NCBI RefSeq assembly: GCF_018991925.1
Contig: NW_024736071.1
Coordinates: forward strand, 14,383,569-14,447,568
Direction of reading: 5' to 3'
Length of the DNA stretch: 64,000 nt
Origin: Homarus americanus
Lineage: Eukaryota; Arthropoda; Malacostraca; Decapoda; Nephropidae
Made by a program: the position numbers and the translations under genes. This document shows positions 9,840 through 21,829 of this stretch, one piece after another. Position 1 is the first letter of the stretch, and each line of letters begins with the position of its first letter. The notes beneath the pieces were generated by a model, which did not search any database, had not been told where the DNA came from, and was given only the letters and a program-made list of their open reading frames with translations.

Positions 9840-11261
9840 AATGGAATGGTGACGTTACCACTCAGATTCTCAAGACGTGGTTCTCCCTTCTACGCGGACT
9901 TTTATGTGGTTTAGCAGTTTAATTTGCCAGCTGACGAGTTACTTGGTCTCGCAACCCTTAGAACGAACATGATAGATGTTTATCCACGTAATAATACTAT
10001 TACGTTTAAAAGCGTTTCCTACAGCGCTACGCGTCATTCTGCACCTATGCTCACCGCAAGGTCGAAAGTGTTGTCCACCATTCCCACTAAGAGGAAGGCG
10101 GAAAATGTGTCAGAGCTACCCCATGACCTCACACCCTCACTTTCCCAGCGTGATTATAGCAGCAATAGTTGGAAGATCGTACCTGCAGTTTTAAAGAGTA
10201 CTCTCCATTACCAGAATGAGGAATTCATCAAAGCAACTGTCGAATTACCTGAAGTGTACACGGGCACTGATGTTGTATGTCTCCCGGAAACGTGCAAGGT
10301 AAAAGGGTTGTCGTGCGAGTCAACGTTAAGCACGATACGCCCTGGTGGTTTGACAGACTTACTAGTTCTGAATAGAACAGGCGTTCAACGGATATTAAAG
10401 AAAGGATGTTATTTGTGTGATTTTCTAGTATATCACAACAATGTCGAAGTACAGCCTACAAAATTCCCATTTGGTAGTATTGTTACGCAATCCCAACAGA
10501 CTAAGCAGGTGAGGAAAGATCAAATAGCGCCACATGTTAAGGTGATCGATCATCCTCAGGGCAAGACACGCCTTTTAGAGCTGCTTGCTGACTACAGAAA
10601 TATTGTCGCCTTGCCAGGGGAAAAGCTAGGTCAGACAGACTTAACATCCCATCATATAGCATTAAAGGAGGGAACAAATCCTATCTATGTACCAGCTTAC
10701 AGACTACCTCATAGCCAGCTCGCTGTAGTTCAGGATATGGTGCATGATATGTTAGATGAGAATGTTATTAAATATTCTAAGTCCAATTTTAATACCCCTT
10801 TATTCCTCGTCCCGAAAAAGGATGGTGGATGGCGCCCTGTTATTGATTTCAGGCGCATTAATGAAAAAACGATCCAAGATAGGTACCCTATGCCTGTCTT
10901 GAGTGACGTATTGCAGTCCTTAGGCAAGGATAATGCTGTATTTAGCAACTTAGATTTGCTTAGTGGGTATTGGCAGATACCACTCGATGGGAAATCACGA
11001 GAGGTCACGGCGTTTAGCACGCCACTGGGCCACTTTGAGTTCCTCCGGATGCCATTTGGTCTCAGGAATGCCCCACTAACATTTCAAAGAATGATCAACA
11101 CCCTGTTTGCCGGATTGATTGGTACCACAGTCTGTGCTTATTTGAATGATCTAATAGTAGTCAGTAAGGACGTTGATTCCCATCTGATTAAACTGCATGA
11201 AGTGTTGGAAAAACTTTCCACAGCAGTCTTAAAATTAAACTCTCGAAATGTGAGTTTTTAA
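9840..11261 (+). pseudogene. pol: Errantivirus-like pol: protease end and reverse transcriptase
   Basis: From about 9840 the protease C-terminal half is readable, with a TAG at about 9912-9914 before the long frame 9924-11261. RT follows: the N-terminal palm motif near 10690, the PKKDGGWR and DFRRIN motifs near 10820-10860, and the FGLRNAP motif near 11060. The catalytic box reads YLND instead of YLDD; Asn is codon 11145-11147. A one-base shift near 11240-11255 ends the frame and RT sequence continues in another frame. Loss of a catalytic aspartate plus frameshifts mean this RT is dead. Confidence 0.88.
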
Positions 11262-11925
11262 AATCCAGAATCCATTTCCTTGGTCATGTAGTTGACGGTG
11301 AGGGTATACATACAGTAGATGATAAAGTAAAAGCTGTATCTCAGTTCCCGCGTCCTACCTCAGTTGATCATGTGCGTAGTTTTCTTGGATTATCTGGATA
11401 TTATCGTTCTTTTATCAAGAACTATTTAACATTAGCATCACCCCTAACAAGGTTGCTCAAGAAAGAAGCAATGTTTATATGGGATGCTGAACACGAAAAT
11501 AGTTTTGAGGCATTGAAGATAGCGCTTACCAATGCCCTGTTCTAGCATTCCCTGACTACACTCAACCTTTCACCCTCTGTACTGACGCTTCCGGACTTGG
11601 AATCGGAGCCGTGCTCATGCAAGAGGATACGCGTGGAAAGTTTAGAGTAATAGCTTTTGCATGTCGTAAGCTTATTGATGCTGAAACACGTTATTCGGTA
11701 ACGCATTTAGAAACGTTAGCCGTTGTGTGGGCACTTAAGAAATTTAAAAACATTATCTTTGGATATAAGATAACTGTTTTTACGGATCATGAGGCAGTAA
11801 CTGAGCTGTTCCATGGCAGAAACTTATCAGGCAGATTAGCACGCTGGTATCTGACAATTCAGGAATTTGACCCCGAGTTTAGGTATTTACCGGGAAGGGT
11901 GAATGATGTCGCCGACGCTTTGTAA
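11250..11925 (+). pseudogene. pol: Errantivirus-like pol: RT connection and RNase H
   Basis: After the shift near 11250, RT thumb/connection sequence continues (FLGLSGYYR region near 11380-11410). A one-base loss near 11530-11545 puts the RNase H into the frame 11611-11925. RNase H motifs are CTDASG (about 11578), the RYSVTHLETLAVVWAL segment (near 11690-11730) and TDHEAV (near 11787). A TAA at 11923-11925 replaces the codon after DAL in the usual DALSR ending, a simple nonsense mutation, and sequence of the RT-integrase linker follows in frame. Confidence 0.85.
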
Positions 11926-13207
11926 AGAAATATAGCACCAGTGATGCCTGTATCAACGTTCACTCTTTCGCAACTGGAAGATGAGCAACGACGCGACCCA
12001 TTATGGTCAGCAGTCAATTTTGCTCTCGAATCGGGAGAGGATGTTAAACTCCCCAAATTAATTCTTCCCTTAAGTCAGTTTGAATTACGACATAACATAC
12101 TCCATAACGTTGTGTGAAACGGTTATAACATTGTTCCATGATGTCCCACAGGCAGGTCACCAGGGTCGTGACAAATGCTTATCGGAATTAAGAAAGAAGT
12201 ATTTCTGGAACACAGTGAAGAAAGACATAGAATTACACATTGCTAAATGTTTGGCATGTGCTCAACATAAAGGTTCTACAGGATCACCTGCCCCGATTCT
12301 ACAATATCCTACACCAGACCGTCCGTGTGACACAGTCACTATTGACTTGTTACAACTCCCGAGGAGTCATCAGGGATCAGCGTACGTCTTAGTATGTGTG
12401 GATCATTTTTCTTGGTTCGTGGTCTTCGTCCCACTAAAAGATAAAACGGCCGATTCTGTGGCCTATGCATTAGTGATGAATCTTATATGTCCATATACTA
12501 CGCCTAAAGTTCTACTCTCTGGCAATGGGATAGAGTTCAAGAATCAGCTAGTAGCACAAATATGTGCGCAATATGAAATTAAGCAAAGTTTTGTGACAGC
12601 TTATCATCCACAGGCAAATGGCCTTGTTGAGAGAACCAATCGCAAAATCCTGGAGATACACTGCCCGATTGTGAGTGATTTGCAATACACATGGGAAGAT
12701 TGGTTACCGCAGGTTGCAGCGTCTATTAATGGGTCGATTAATAGCTCTACGAGCAAATCACCCTACTACATTGTCTATGGTACAGATAAACGTCTGCCTT
12801 ACGATGTACTTACGGATACGCCGAACCCTGTTTATAATATGGATGATTTCACGGCAAAACAAATTCGTGTTTTTACGGATATTCATACCCAAGTACAATC
12901 ACATTTAGCAGCGTCACGCGCTGAAATGATGATCAAGCAACATAAACATGCTAAACCTGTCGTGTTAAACGTAGATGCTGCTGTTATGGTATGAGAACCA
13001 GAAAGGAACTCCAAGCTTACGGCTAAATTTTCGGGTTCATTCGGCATTATTGCCAAAGAAACAGGCAACAAATTTAAAATTTGGAAGCCTAACGCACAGA
13101 TTGCAGATGTCGCGCATGCAGATCGTCTTAAGAAGACCCATGGGAATTTATTGCCCACAGTTGATGATGATGTGATAGACACCTCTTTACAAACTGTACA
13201 GAAGTAG
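11926..13207 (+). pseudogene. pol: Errantivirus-like integrase
   Basis: The linker is followed by a frameshift near 12080-12110, then a frame to 12994. It contains the zinc-binding HHCC region (about 12135-12260) and the integrase core. The second catalytic position, expected DNG, reads GNG, with Gly at codon 12521-12523; the third Glu is at 12629-12631, 35 residues later, so the register is certain. TGA at 12992-12994 interrupts the frame, but the GPY/F-like C-terminal module continues in the same frame to TAG 13205-13207. It is inactive by both the missing Asp and the stop. Confidence 0.88.
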
Positions 13208-13280
13208 AGTGTGCCTAATGACTATTGTATGAAACTTCGTTCTGCAAGTAGATATTAAAACGTATGTAATCTCTTACAGA

Positions 13281-14976
13281 ATGGCTTGGAGCATCATTGT
13301 GTTGCTTCTACTGTGTTGTGGCACCGTTGTGTTGACAGACATGTCCACATCCGTCCTCAAACCGGGTGCACTTGTTGCACCCCTTGGACGCGTTCTCATA
13401 GTTGAAGACGTGGTGAACATCAAGTATGAGTTACATGGACTGCTCTAGTTTCCCCGTCAGATGGAAAACGTCGACGCCCAACTACAATCAGCATTGGACA
13501 TCCTTTATGGTCTCAGTGCAGCTACTAATGTATCGACGATGGTTTCACAAACTATTGACTTTCTACACTTTCGTCTCAAGAACCTTCGCAAGCTTCTCGT
13601 CGATGTTGGAGAAAGATTACCAGCGTCTGAAGTGGATCTTGCAAAAGAAGTGCGTTCGCAGACACGACGGAAAAGGGGTTTATTTAATTTTGTAGGTCTT
13701 ATCCAAAGCACTCTGTTTGGCACGGTAACGGCCCATGATGTAGCTAAATTGGGGGACCGAATGAACATTGTCGATCAAGATGTATCTCAACAGAATCGTG
13801 TCATTTTTCAAACGTTTCATGCGATTACTGCTTTAGAAATAAAAGTTACTGCGATAATATCGGAGTCTAACCATGTATCGAGGGTTGTTAGTGGGTTACA
13901 GAAGTCAATCCCGACGTTATAGTGGCTCCTTTATTTCACGGAATATTTGCATGCTGCGGAAATTTCAGTTCAGAAGATTGTAACCTATAAAAATGAACTA
14001 ATTGACAGCATAGAAGATGCAGGGATAGGACGTGTGGACGCAATTTTGTGCCTGTGCAGACGCTTCTTAACGCTTTACAAATTGCCAAGTTACGGTATAT
14101 CTTAACTCCTATTTTTAATGACAATGAGGTAGAATATTATTACCCTCTGTTGGAGTCGACTCTCACGCACAATGCTATTCTCATCCACATTCCTATGCGA
14201 GGGCAACATCAGTTTAATGCATGGCATTTAGAACCCTTCCCCAGGTTTTTTAACGACACACTGCATACTCTGGATAGGCCTAAAGATCTTTTCCTGATAG
14301 AAGTCGTCATATCTACACCTACACGTATGTCCAGCCTATATGTTCGCGTTTATTCCTGCTGCAGAGGGAATATGTGAATTGCCAGTCATACAAACCAATG
14401 TACCCACAGCACTTGCGCAATGCAGCTATAGGCCAGTTAGTGTCAAAACTGTGTTTCACGCTCATCTCCATAATGTGCAGTACTTGTTCTTTCCAAATAC
14501 AACTACTGTTATTTTAAAATGCCATGATGGTGTTAAGCAGCTAGTTGTGAAAGGTCTTTACAAGGCTCCGGATTATTGTGAAATCACTTGGGGTTCATTA
14601 CGGACCTTGCCTACTCATCAGCACTTTGCCTTAAATATAAAACTCAAGTCTGCCTTAATTCCAATTCCTGTCAAGAATTTCACTGTAAAGGATATTCAAA
14701 TTGTTTCAGAGAAATTAAAGGTCATTTCATTCTTGAAAGACAAAATTTGCCGATTTGAATAATAATTTGCCATTTAATTTATCACGGGAATTTGCAATCC
14801 CAAGTCTCACAATTCCCACCATTATGTTAATTTTGGCAATCATGTTTCTTTTCTGTTATTATAAGTCAGTGTCATCCAAGATGAACGTTGTTCATAACAT
14901 TTTAACCATTAAGACACTAAAGTATAGGACCCCTGTAGTAGCTAATACCCCTACAGTAGTAGAATCCCCAGCTTAG
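13281..14976 (+). pseudogene. env: Errantivirus-like envelope, F-type fusion protein, degenerate
   Basis: An ATG at 13281 opens a hydrophobic signal-peptide-like start. TAG at 13446-13448 interrupts the frame, which continues 13449-13919. A furin-type site RRKR (13665-13676) precedes a GLFNFVG fusion-peptide-like start, the arrangement of insect errantivirus and baculovirus F-type Env proteins (family knowledge). A second stop lies at 13920-13922, then frame changes near 14045, 14340 and 14755. The last piece (14755-14976) holds a single transmembrane segment near 14800-14865 and a short cytoplasmic tail. Envelope function would be membrane fusion and spread between cells. At least two stops and three frame changes make it non-functional. 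Confidence 0.83.
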
Positions 14977-15080
14977 TGCCTACACCTTTGTTTATAACAT
15001 GGTTAGGATTGTATAGGATGTACTGTACTCTGTGAGCTTATTTAGGCCTCACGGAGCTCGGCTGTTAGGTGACCGAGCGA

Positions 15081-15523
15081 TGTAATGGCCCCTGTCTCAT
15101 CAACAGAACGTATTATGTAAATGGGTTATTTACATCTGATTTATATTCAGATTCAACCCCTGTACTTTTCCACTACCTATGAGTAAGACATGAACTGATC
15201 ATGTGAACGGTAACTTTCCCAAGAGGGAGAAGCCCATGTGTCAGCATCTACCTATGTAAGCGCGCACCAGTGCAATGCTCTTAGTCAGTCACTCACACCA
15301 ACTTTTATCGAACGGACATGGATTCACGTTTATGTACATAAACGCCGTCCCTTTCTCATTACACTCATAAATAGTGGAACTTACTGTTGATATACACTCA
15401 GGAATTATAGACATAAAGCTTTTATAATAAAACAAGAAACTTCAATTGGTTTTCATTACTAAAAGCCCAATATATATTATACGTGTACCAACCTGGTTAA
15501 CTGGGGAATTAACCTGCGGAACA
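15081..15523 (+). repeat. 3' LTR of errantivirus-like element
   Basis: It matches the 5' LTR from TGTAATGG to TTAACC (15514). Nine further bases (to AACA, 15523) precede the TCAG target duplication and are not shared with the 5' LTR, so the end is ambiguous. AATAAA lies at 15426-15431. The preceding 100 bp (14977-15080) have no convincing polypurine tract. Confidence 0.85.
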
Positions 15524-15700
15524 TCAGTCAGGTCATTAAGTCAGTCACTCATTCTGCAAAAAATTATAGATACTGACAGAACATCAGCCTCGTGCTGAGT
15601 AATACTGCATTCTTAAATTAATGTCACCCAGACACTAATAGATAAAATGGTTTAAGTAGAAACCAGAGATTGAATCAATGTGATTTAAAACATATTGGGT

Positions 15701-16445
15701 TGTAAAGTCCTGGGACATTGGGATGGAAATCTCTTACCAGCCTAATCAGTATCTTATAAAAGGAAAATCAAGAACCATGGTTTTCCGAGGAATAACAAAC
15801 AACAGTTCGAGATTGACATCTGTTTACTATAAAAATATGACACAAAGCTCTGACACCACTCAACAAACATCAAATAACAATTATGGGAGTCAAGCAATTA
15901 ATGCAGTCAACAATTAATGGAATCAAACAATTAATGGAATCAAACAAACAATGGAATCAAACAATTAATGGAATCAAACAATTAATGGAATCAAACAATG
16001 AACAGATATTTCCTACGGCAGCAGCCCTGGGGAAGGTTCTGGAATGCAGCGATCCACTCTCAGAGGGAAGGTCCATTCAGCTCCTCATTCGAGCAGTGGA
16101 GATGTCTTGCTGGAACAGGAGAAACACCGGGGTACAGACGGAGGAGATGAACTGGCGGTCGTGGCAGCCGCGGTAGTGGTTGGGGTAGATGTCCAAAGAT
16201 TGACAGTCGATAGGTGAAGGTCTGGGAAAACATCCCACGAGTCCAGAGCCTTTGATGAGAACACCACCAGAATTTGGAAGAACAGCGGGGAGGCGTGTCT
16301 GGTTTGCTATCTGGGTAATGTCTGCCGATGTCACTGGTAGCAGCGACCTTCTCACCTCTGTCTAACCCCCTAAGTGGGGGTCGCGAGCCAGCAAACGAGC
16401 GAGTGAGTTACGGCAACCATCTTCCTGCTCGTTACCGCCCTTACA
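15701..16445. mobile_element. Solo-LTR-like insertion, 745 bp
   Basis: It is absent from copy 2 of the repeat, where TGGGT occurs once at 42900-42904. Here TGGGT flanks it on both sides (15696-15700 and 16446-16450). The insert begins TGTAA and ends TTACA, as LTRs do, and has no coding capacity. A 5-bp duplication fits a Pao/BEL or gypsy solo LTR; the family is not recognised, so another TG...CA element is possible. It contains an internal tandem repeat at 15898-15998. Confidence 0.78.
15898..15998. repeat. Tandem repeat, about 18-bp unit
   Basis: Five to six imperfect copies of a unit containing AATTAATGGAATCAAAC lie inside the solo-LTR-like insertion. Confidence 0.85.
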
Positions 16446-17802
16446 TGGGTACAAAACGAAGTGTCATTTAAGTAGATTTAGGCTCATCTGTTTTCTGGAA
16501 ACTCCTGAGCTGTTTATTGCCAGGCTGAGATTCTCAGGAGGGCTTTTAGTGGTTATGATGTTGTGTGTATGCAAAAACTCACCTGGGTATCTCTCTAGAT
16601 TTTTAGTGGTTGGTGACTATAGTCTTTCTCCAAAGGTAAATATTTTCAAACTTTTTTCCGTTCATATCTTGAAAGTTAATGTTTTCAAGCAGTTAAATCT
16701 GTACATACATTAAATTCGGCATTCAAATGAACCAGAACTGGGTATCCTCAACAGTTATATATGAAACTATTTGCGATAGATCATTAATAATCAAACATTG
16801 TCTGCGCCACTGAGCTGCAGGGGGGACGGGGCTTATACTGTCAGCTAAAAAGCAAACCGAGTATAGTGTATTTACAGTACTAACAAAAAATACTCGCTTG
16901 ATGACCTACGTTGACGAAAGCGCAGCAATTCATTAAAACATTAACAAAATCATTAACTCATGTGGGCTGGGAAAATTTATGTTATATAAATGAAAAAAAA
17001 AACAACAACATAGTTATGAAAACATGATATAACTCGGAGGCCATATACAGTAGGACTACCTGGAGATCATATTACTGCCTCCTCTGCCACCTGTTGTTAC
17101 CAGATATTTCCCAGGTATAGCAAAAACAGAACCCTGCCACATTTTTCATTTATTTTCGTGTCGTAATATTATTGACAACAACTATAACCCATAACGCAAT
17201 CATCACATTGTTTATAATATTCTGTTTCATTACCATCGTCTTCAGTTGTGATTCAACAACTATTTCTCTTTTATAGTTTTATTTGGGAAAGCAAAATGCT
17301 CATTAAGAGAGGCAAGATGGAGAGATCAACAAGGAACAACGAAACTCCATCAACGTAACATGACATTCGATTGGAGTGACTAGAAGATATTAACATATTA
17401 CTTAAGGATTCATAGGGATGCTTTTGCTCATCGCGGCATCATTATAGATAAATACCGACATAAATTATTACCTCCATAGGGATATGTTGTTCTGTAATTT
17501 CAAGACACTGTAATTAAAACCTTCTGGAGCATTGAAACTTTAAGGCTCCATCTTAGTATTTAGCCCAGACAACACCAAACGCCTGCTTGGTGATCCATAT
17601 TGTTTCGTATTTATGGCGTTATATTTTATTGTTAATGTCATCATACCTTTTTTCCGACTGTACAGTTATTGGGTTAATGGTCATCAACAGAGAAGAGATT
17701 AAGATGTGCAGTAAGTAGATTAAGTTAGGCATTAATATAATGCCATTCAGAAAAAAATCTCTTTCTTCTATATCCTAACAGTCATTTACACTACAGTGTA
17801 TC

Positions 17803-18190
17803 TTGGGGCTGGGGTCGCTGGTGGTAGAACGGTATCGTTCTTGCCTCGCAAGCGAGATGCCACGGGTTCGATTCCCGGGCCGGTGGAAGTGGGCATACTT
17901 CCTAGCCGACATTAGTCCTTGTTCACATAGCAGTAAAGTAGGTTCCTGTTGTAAATCAAAAGTTACGAATTCGTATTCAGGGAGTTGTTGGAGCTCCAAT
18001 TAACTTGATGACATAAACGATCGACTCTTCAGGCTTCAACGCCCTTGACTCTTCAGGCTTCTACGCCCTTAACTCATGAGACATAAAGGCAAGCATGAGC
18101 TTAGCATGCTTCCCTGTTGGGCACTGTAAACCCTTCTGAGCTTCACCTTACACAAGGATGTAGGGGGTGCCCAATAAAAAACAACAACAA
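17803..18190 (+). mobile_element. tRNA-derived SINE, family A
   Basis: The head has a D-arm/box A-like stretch (about 17815-17830) and a box B match GGGTTCGATTCCCG (17869-17882), as in RNA polymerase III promoters. The tail ends in an A/C-rich run at about 18174-18190. Flanks at 17791-17802 and 18191-18202 are a 12-bp imperfect target duplication (10 of 12 identical by eye), and copy 2 of the host repeat lacks the insert. The acceptor stem does not close, so it is not a functional tRNA gene. Confidence 0.8.
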
Positions 18191-18660
18191 CTATAGTTTA
18201 TCACAAAGAAGTAAACACACACACAGAAGTTTCAAACAAAAATGTTTGAATTTTGCTCCCTCTTTGTCCCCTTTATTTATTTTTATTTTTTGTAATTACT
18301 TCACTCAATATCCACCCAGCCTCCCCCTCCCCAATGTCTTCTTCATCCACCATACAATATTGACAGAGTCTAAGATGTCGCTGCTTATCGGGGGAAATAT
18401 AAAGCTGAATTATCCATAGCCAATTCTCCGAGGTGAAGTCTGACAGGCAACATGCCATGGATTACTGAAGTCTGACCTTAGTGCTGGTAACAGGAGTCCT
18501 GACACGACTTCTCAACTACCTTAAACATGTACATACGAGGAAGTGGCGTAGCTATGTCTTTTTCAGGTGTTGGTACATCGACCCTGAGAGACACACATGG
18601 CTGAATTCAGAAATATATTATTGGATTTTTCGCGACAGAGGATTTATATGTTTATCCACA

Positions 18661-18866
18661 GAAATAGATGTAAATAGAGAAACATATAAATGCAGAAATA
18701 GATGTAGACACTAACAGATGTAAACACAAACAGATGTAAACTCAAGCAGGTGTAAACACAGCAACAGATATAAATACAGAAACATGTAAACACAGAAACA
18801 GTTTTAAACACAAACAGATGTAAACACAGAAACATGCAATCATAGTAACAGATGTAAACACACATA
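18661..18866. repeat. Minisatellite rich in GTAAACA (forkhead-like) motifs
   Basis: Imperfect tandem units of about 12-18 bp contain ATGTAAACACA-type cores; at least five GTAAACA and several near matches are seen. The mirrored copy is at 54786-55040. Frames rich in Val/Phe/Cys on the minus strand come from this repeat and are not genes. Confidence 0.8.
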
Positions 18867-19017
18867 CACAAATACTTTCTGGATATCGAGATAAGATATT
18901 AGTGATATTACGCCATTTAGTTATCTATTAGTCTGTTTATTTAGTCTGCAACTTTCACCTTTTATGTTACGTAATACTATCAAGCGAACAGTGACCGAGT
19001 TCCTGACTGAATATAAC

Positions 19018-19148
19018 ATGAGAGTAAAGTGTTCATTATTGACCTGGTCACTCCCTGTCACCCTGCTGCTGATGACCTTTCATTCAGTGACCCCAGCAGT
19101 TGGTCGACCTCGCACGCTCTTACAACACCTGTCTGACATTATATTCTT
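19018..19148 (+). CDS. Candidate first coding exon of a small secreted protein
   Basis: ATG at 19018 opens 43 codons plus two bases and ends at a perfect splice donor GTAAGT (19149-19154). The peptide starts MRVKCSLL and has a hydrophobic core (VTLLLM) typical of a signal peptide, then a short polar stretch with GRPRTLLQHL. Reading through the donor gives a stop four bases on. An upstream in-frame ATG exists at 18964, but the 19018 start gives the signal-like N-terminus. The mirrored copy at 54496-54623 keeps ATG and donor but has indels that change the signal region. A neuropeptide or secreted-peptide precursor is possible; no family was recognised and no second exon was identified. Confidence 0.35.
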
Positions 19149-19154
19149 GTAAGT

Positions 19155-21829
19155 GAATGTCTCTATCCTATTTAGGTGATACAAATTGCTACAGATTTTT
19201 CCTGGGTTGTTTTCCAGGAAAAAGTCACTAGGATTTATTATCAGATTGCGTTTTATATATTTTCCTGTTCAAGAAGTTATAGAAAAATATATAGAAGAGT
19301 AAATAATAAACCTAAGGTGAGATGATATATATTTATTTACCATGATAACGAAAACACGAATCAGTAGCAAAGAAATGAAATCCAAACTCATGGAATTTAT
19401 ATGAATAGTATAATACGAGTCTACAATATTAAACAACAGAAACAATTATATACAAAGACAGGACGAAAAAATAGTTGCAGAAGTAAGTGAAAATACAATT
19501 AATCAATAAATATACAAATGCAAGAGTAAAAATAGGCATAAATTTACGAATGAGTTAAAGAGACAGTAAATAAAACTCAACAATGATAAAAACCTCAGAC
19601 AACAGACGCCAGGGTGCTAGACGAAACATATCAACGTTTTCATCAAATAATATTAAAGTAACTTGTTTGTATGCTTATATATTCACTGCCTCTTAGAAGT
19701 TTTGGGAGGGAGTGTTGATGATGTTGCCACTGGCCATACAGACTGAGGCTAACGAAGTGGCCTTTCTCTCTCACTTACGTAGATAATAAATAATGAGCAA
19801 GTAAAATTCTGATGAATATATTACAATGTGTAACATAAAAAAAAAAGTCACCAAGAATCATTCGTAACTTGCATCAGCTAAGACGGGTGAAAAATTTCTT
19901 TAAGACAGTCAGTCAGTCAGTCAGTCATTAGTCATTCACTGAGTCAGTTAGTCTCACTACTCAGTCAGTTAATCAGTCAGTCAGTTATGATTTGTTATTA
20001 ATGGTGTGTCAGAAGAAGCTAAGAATCCTAGGTTTAACTTTAGTGGCCAGGTAAGATATTGATTGCGACGGTCACCTTTGTGACAGAGTCAGGGAGTGTT
20101 ATACGTGACTGCTTCTACTCCACCTCAGGGACTACAGAGAGAGAGAGAGAGCACTGAAGAGAAAGAAAGGTAACAAGGATGGAGAGGAAGTGCACAGTAA
20201 CAATGAGAGAAAGAAAAAGAAAATAATATGTTTTAACTCCCTGAAAACAATGATTTAGTCCTTTGAGTACAATGGTTTGACGCTTTGGGGTGAATGGTTA
20301 GACACTTTTATGAACGTTGGTTTGAACCTTTGAAGATTTTGGTGTAACCGTTTAAGGTCGATGGGTTTAATCCTATAAGGATGATGATTGAACTATTTGA
20401 AAATCATTGTTTAATCCTTTCATCCCCAGCACTGTAAGGCAAATTATTAATGTATAGTTATCATTATGTGCTCATCTATCATACCAAGTGTTAAATTACT
20501 ATGTCGGAACGTAATGATATTAACTGCTGAAAATCCAGATCGTAAAAGTTTCAATATCGTATTGTTATCATATCGTGTCCCCATCGCGGGTCAAGATCAC
20601 AACGTTAAAAAAATCAAAACCCAGATTTAAGTCTCTCTGGGTCGTACTATGTGTTATACCAGTTAGAAATGATCGTAAGTTAATTTTCTCCCATTTCTGG
20701 TGATAAGAAAACGTATCTAGATTAAGAAGATTCTCAATGGGAAAACAATAACATTTTGATGGTCATATTTATGCTGTATAGTGAATACAGGAGAGCGAAT
20801 TTAACAACGCTAAATTTTCAGGATAAACGACATCATTTTGTCTATATTCCGAGCTTGGTGTATTTTTACGTATCCAATTAGATGAAAAACTTGACGTTAC
20901 AAAACTTTAACAATTTGTCCCCCAAATCGCAGGGAACGTGAGTAATGATAAAAAAATAGTTGGGTCAGCGTGGCATAGCGATTCATATAGTCAGTCAATG
21001 ATCGAGTCCAGCTAGTGACATAAATTCACAGTAATATTCGCTACTTATAACCTAATACGAATTTTATAATTTTGAATTATGCTTCCCCCTGATATTTTAT
21101 TTCAACACATAGAAATATAATTTACTTATTATATTTCATTACCTATAACATTATATTCATGGTGGATTATGTCACAAAAACTCATGATACAAACAACTAT
21201 AATTATGGTGCTATCAATTGAATTATTTTATATAACATCTTATTCTATAATTTATCATGCTGTTAAGATTATTTTCGAAGTCAGGCAATACTCTATATAT
21301 AACGCCTCTATGGGTATATTATGATTCAGGAATGTGCATCGGTAGATTTATGTTCATACTCCCCAAAGCATCACTTGATACAATTTGAGGGGAAATATAT
21401 ACTTGTTGCTAACTATATGCCATGCTAAACACTGCCGGGTGGGTCTCTACATAAACACTTGCTAAAACATGTCAGTACCCGTCATGACCTTTCAGAACCT
21501 GTTATAAATCGTGTGTGCGTATGATAGAACATACTGTACTCTGTGTGGTTTCACTCCAACACACTTCCTAATGTTGTATTAATATAGTGTTGACTAAATG
21601 CTTAATTTCACTTACTTCAAAAATTAATATTTATACTGACGCATGACATTAGGAACAGCTTGTTATTAGTGAATGTTGTAGTTTAGTGTAAATCCCTATT
21701 TCATACCACACTAAATCATATATCATAACACATTAAACCACGTCATGCTAACAGTTCATTATGTTTTCGTGTAACCTTATATGATATACAAAGATCGATC
21801 AACATAATTGAAGCCTATGTATATCTATA
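19155..21829. other. Left-arm non-coding sequence
   Basis: AT-rich sequence conserved with the right arm (about 51840-54490). No open frame of note, RNA gene or mobile element was recognised apart from the AGTC run. Confidence 0.6.
19908..19990. repeat. AGTC-type short tandem repeat
   Basis: An interrupted run of AGTC/CAGT units; the complementary stretch is at about 53660-53735 in the right arm. Confidence 0.8.

Larger units (their letters stand above)
584..15523 (+). mobile_element. Errantivirus-like Ty3/gypsy element with env, degenerate, carrying a nested element
   Basis: The element is bounded by two related LTRs (584-1013 and 15081-15514/15523) and flanked by TCAG at 580-583 and 15524-15527. 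The paralogous repeat at 42721-42733 shows the uninterrupted site. Order is LTR, leader, gag, protease, RT, RNase H, integrase, env, LTR, the layout of env-bearing Metaviridae. Removing the nested 2005-7300 segment leaves about 9.6 kb. Every coding region carries stops or frameshifts, so it is an old copy. The 3' border of the LTR is uncertain: LTR identity ends at TTAACC (1013 and 15514), but the TSD implies the right LTR runs to ...AACA at 15523. Confidence 0.9.
15528..17802. repeat. Dispersed repeat, copy 1, right part
   Basis: It continues the repeat interrupted at 583 and aligns with 42730-44252, apart from the 745-bp insertion at 15701-16445. Copy 2 also differs by small indels and a missing stretch around 17665-17690. 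No coding gene was recognised on either strand; the sequence includes several homopolymer and TA-rich stretches. Confidence 0.82.

Noticed and set aside
17812..17886. Functional tRNA gene
   Set aside because: Box A/B-like motifs are present but the acceptor stem does not pair, and the segment is the head of a SINE with a target duplication.
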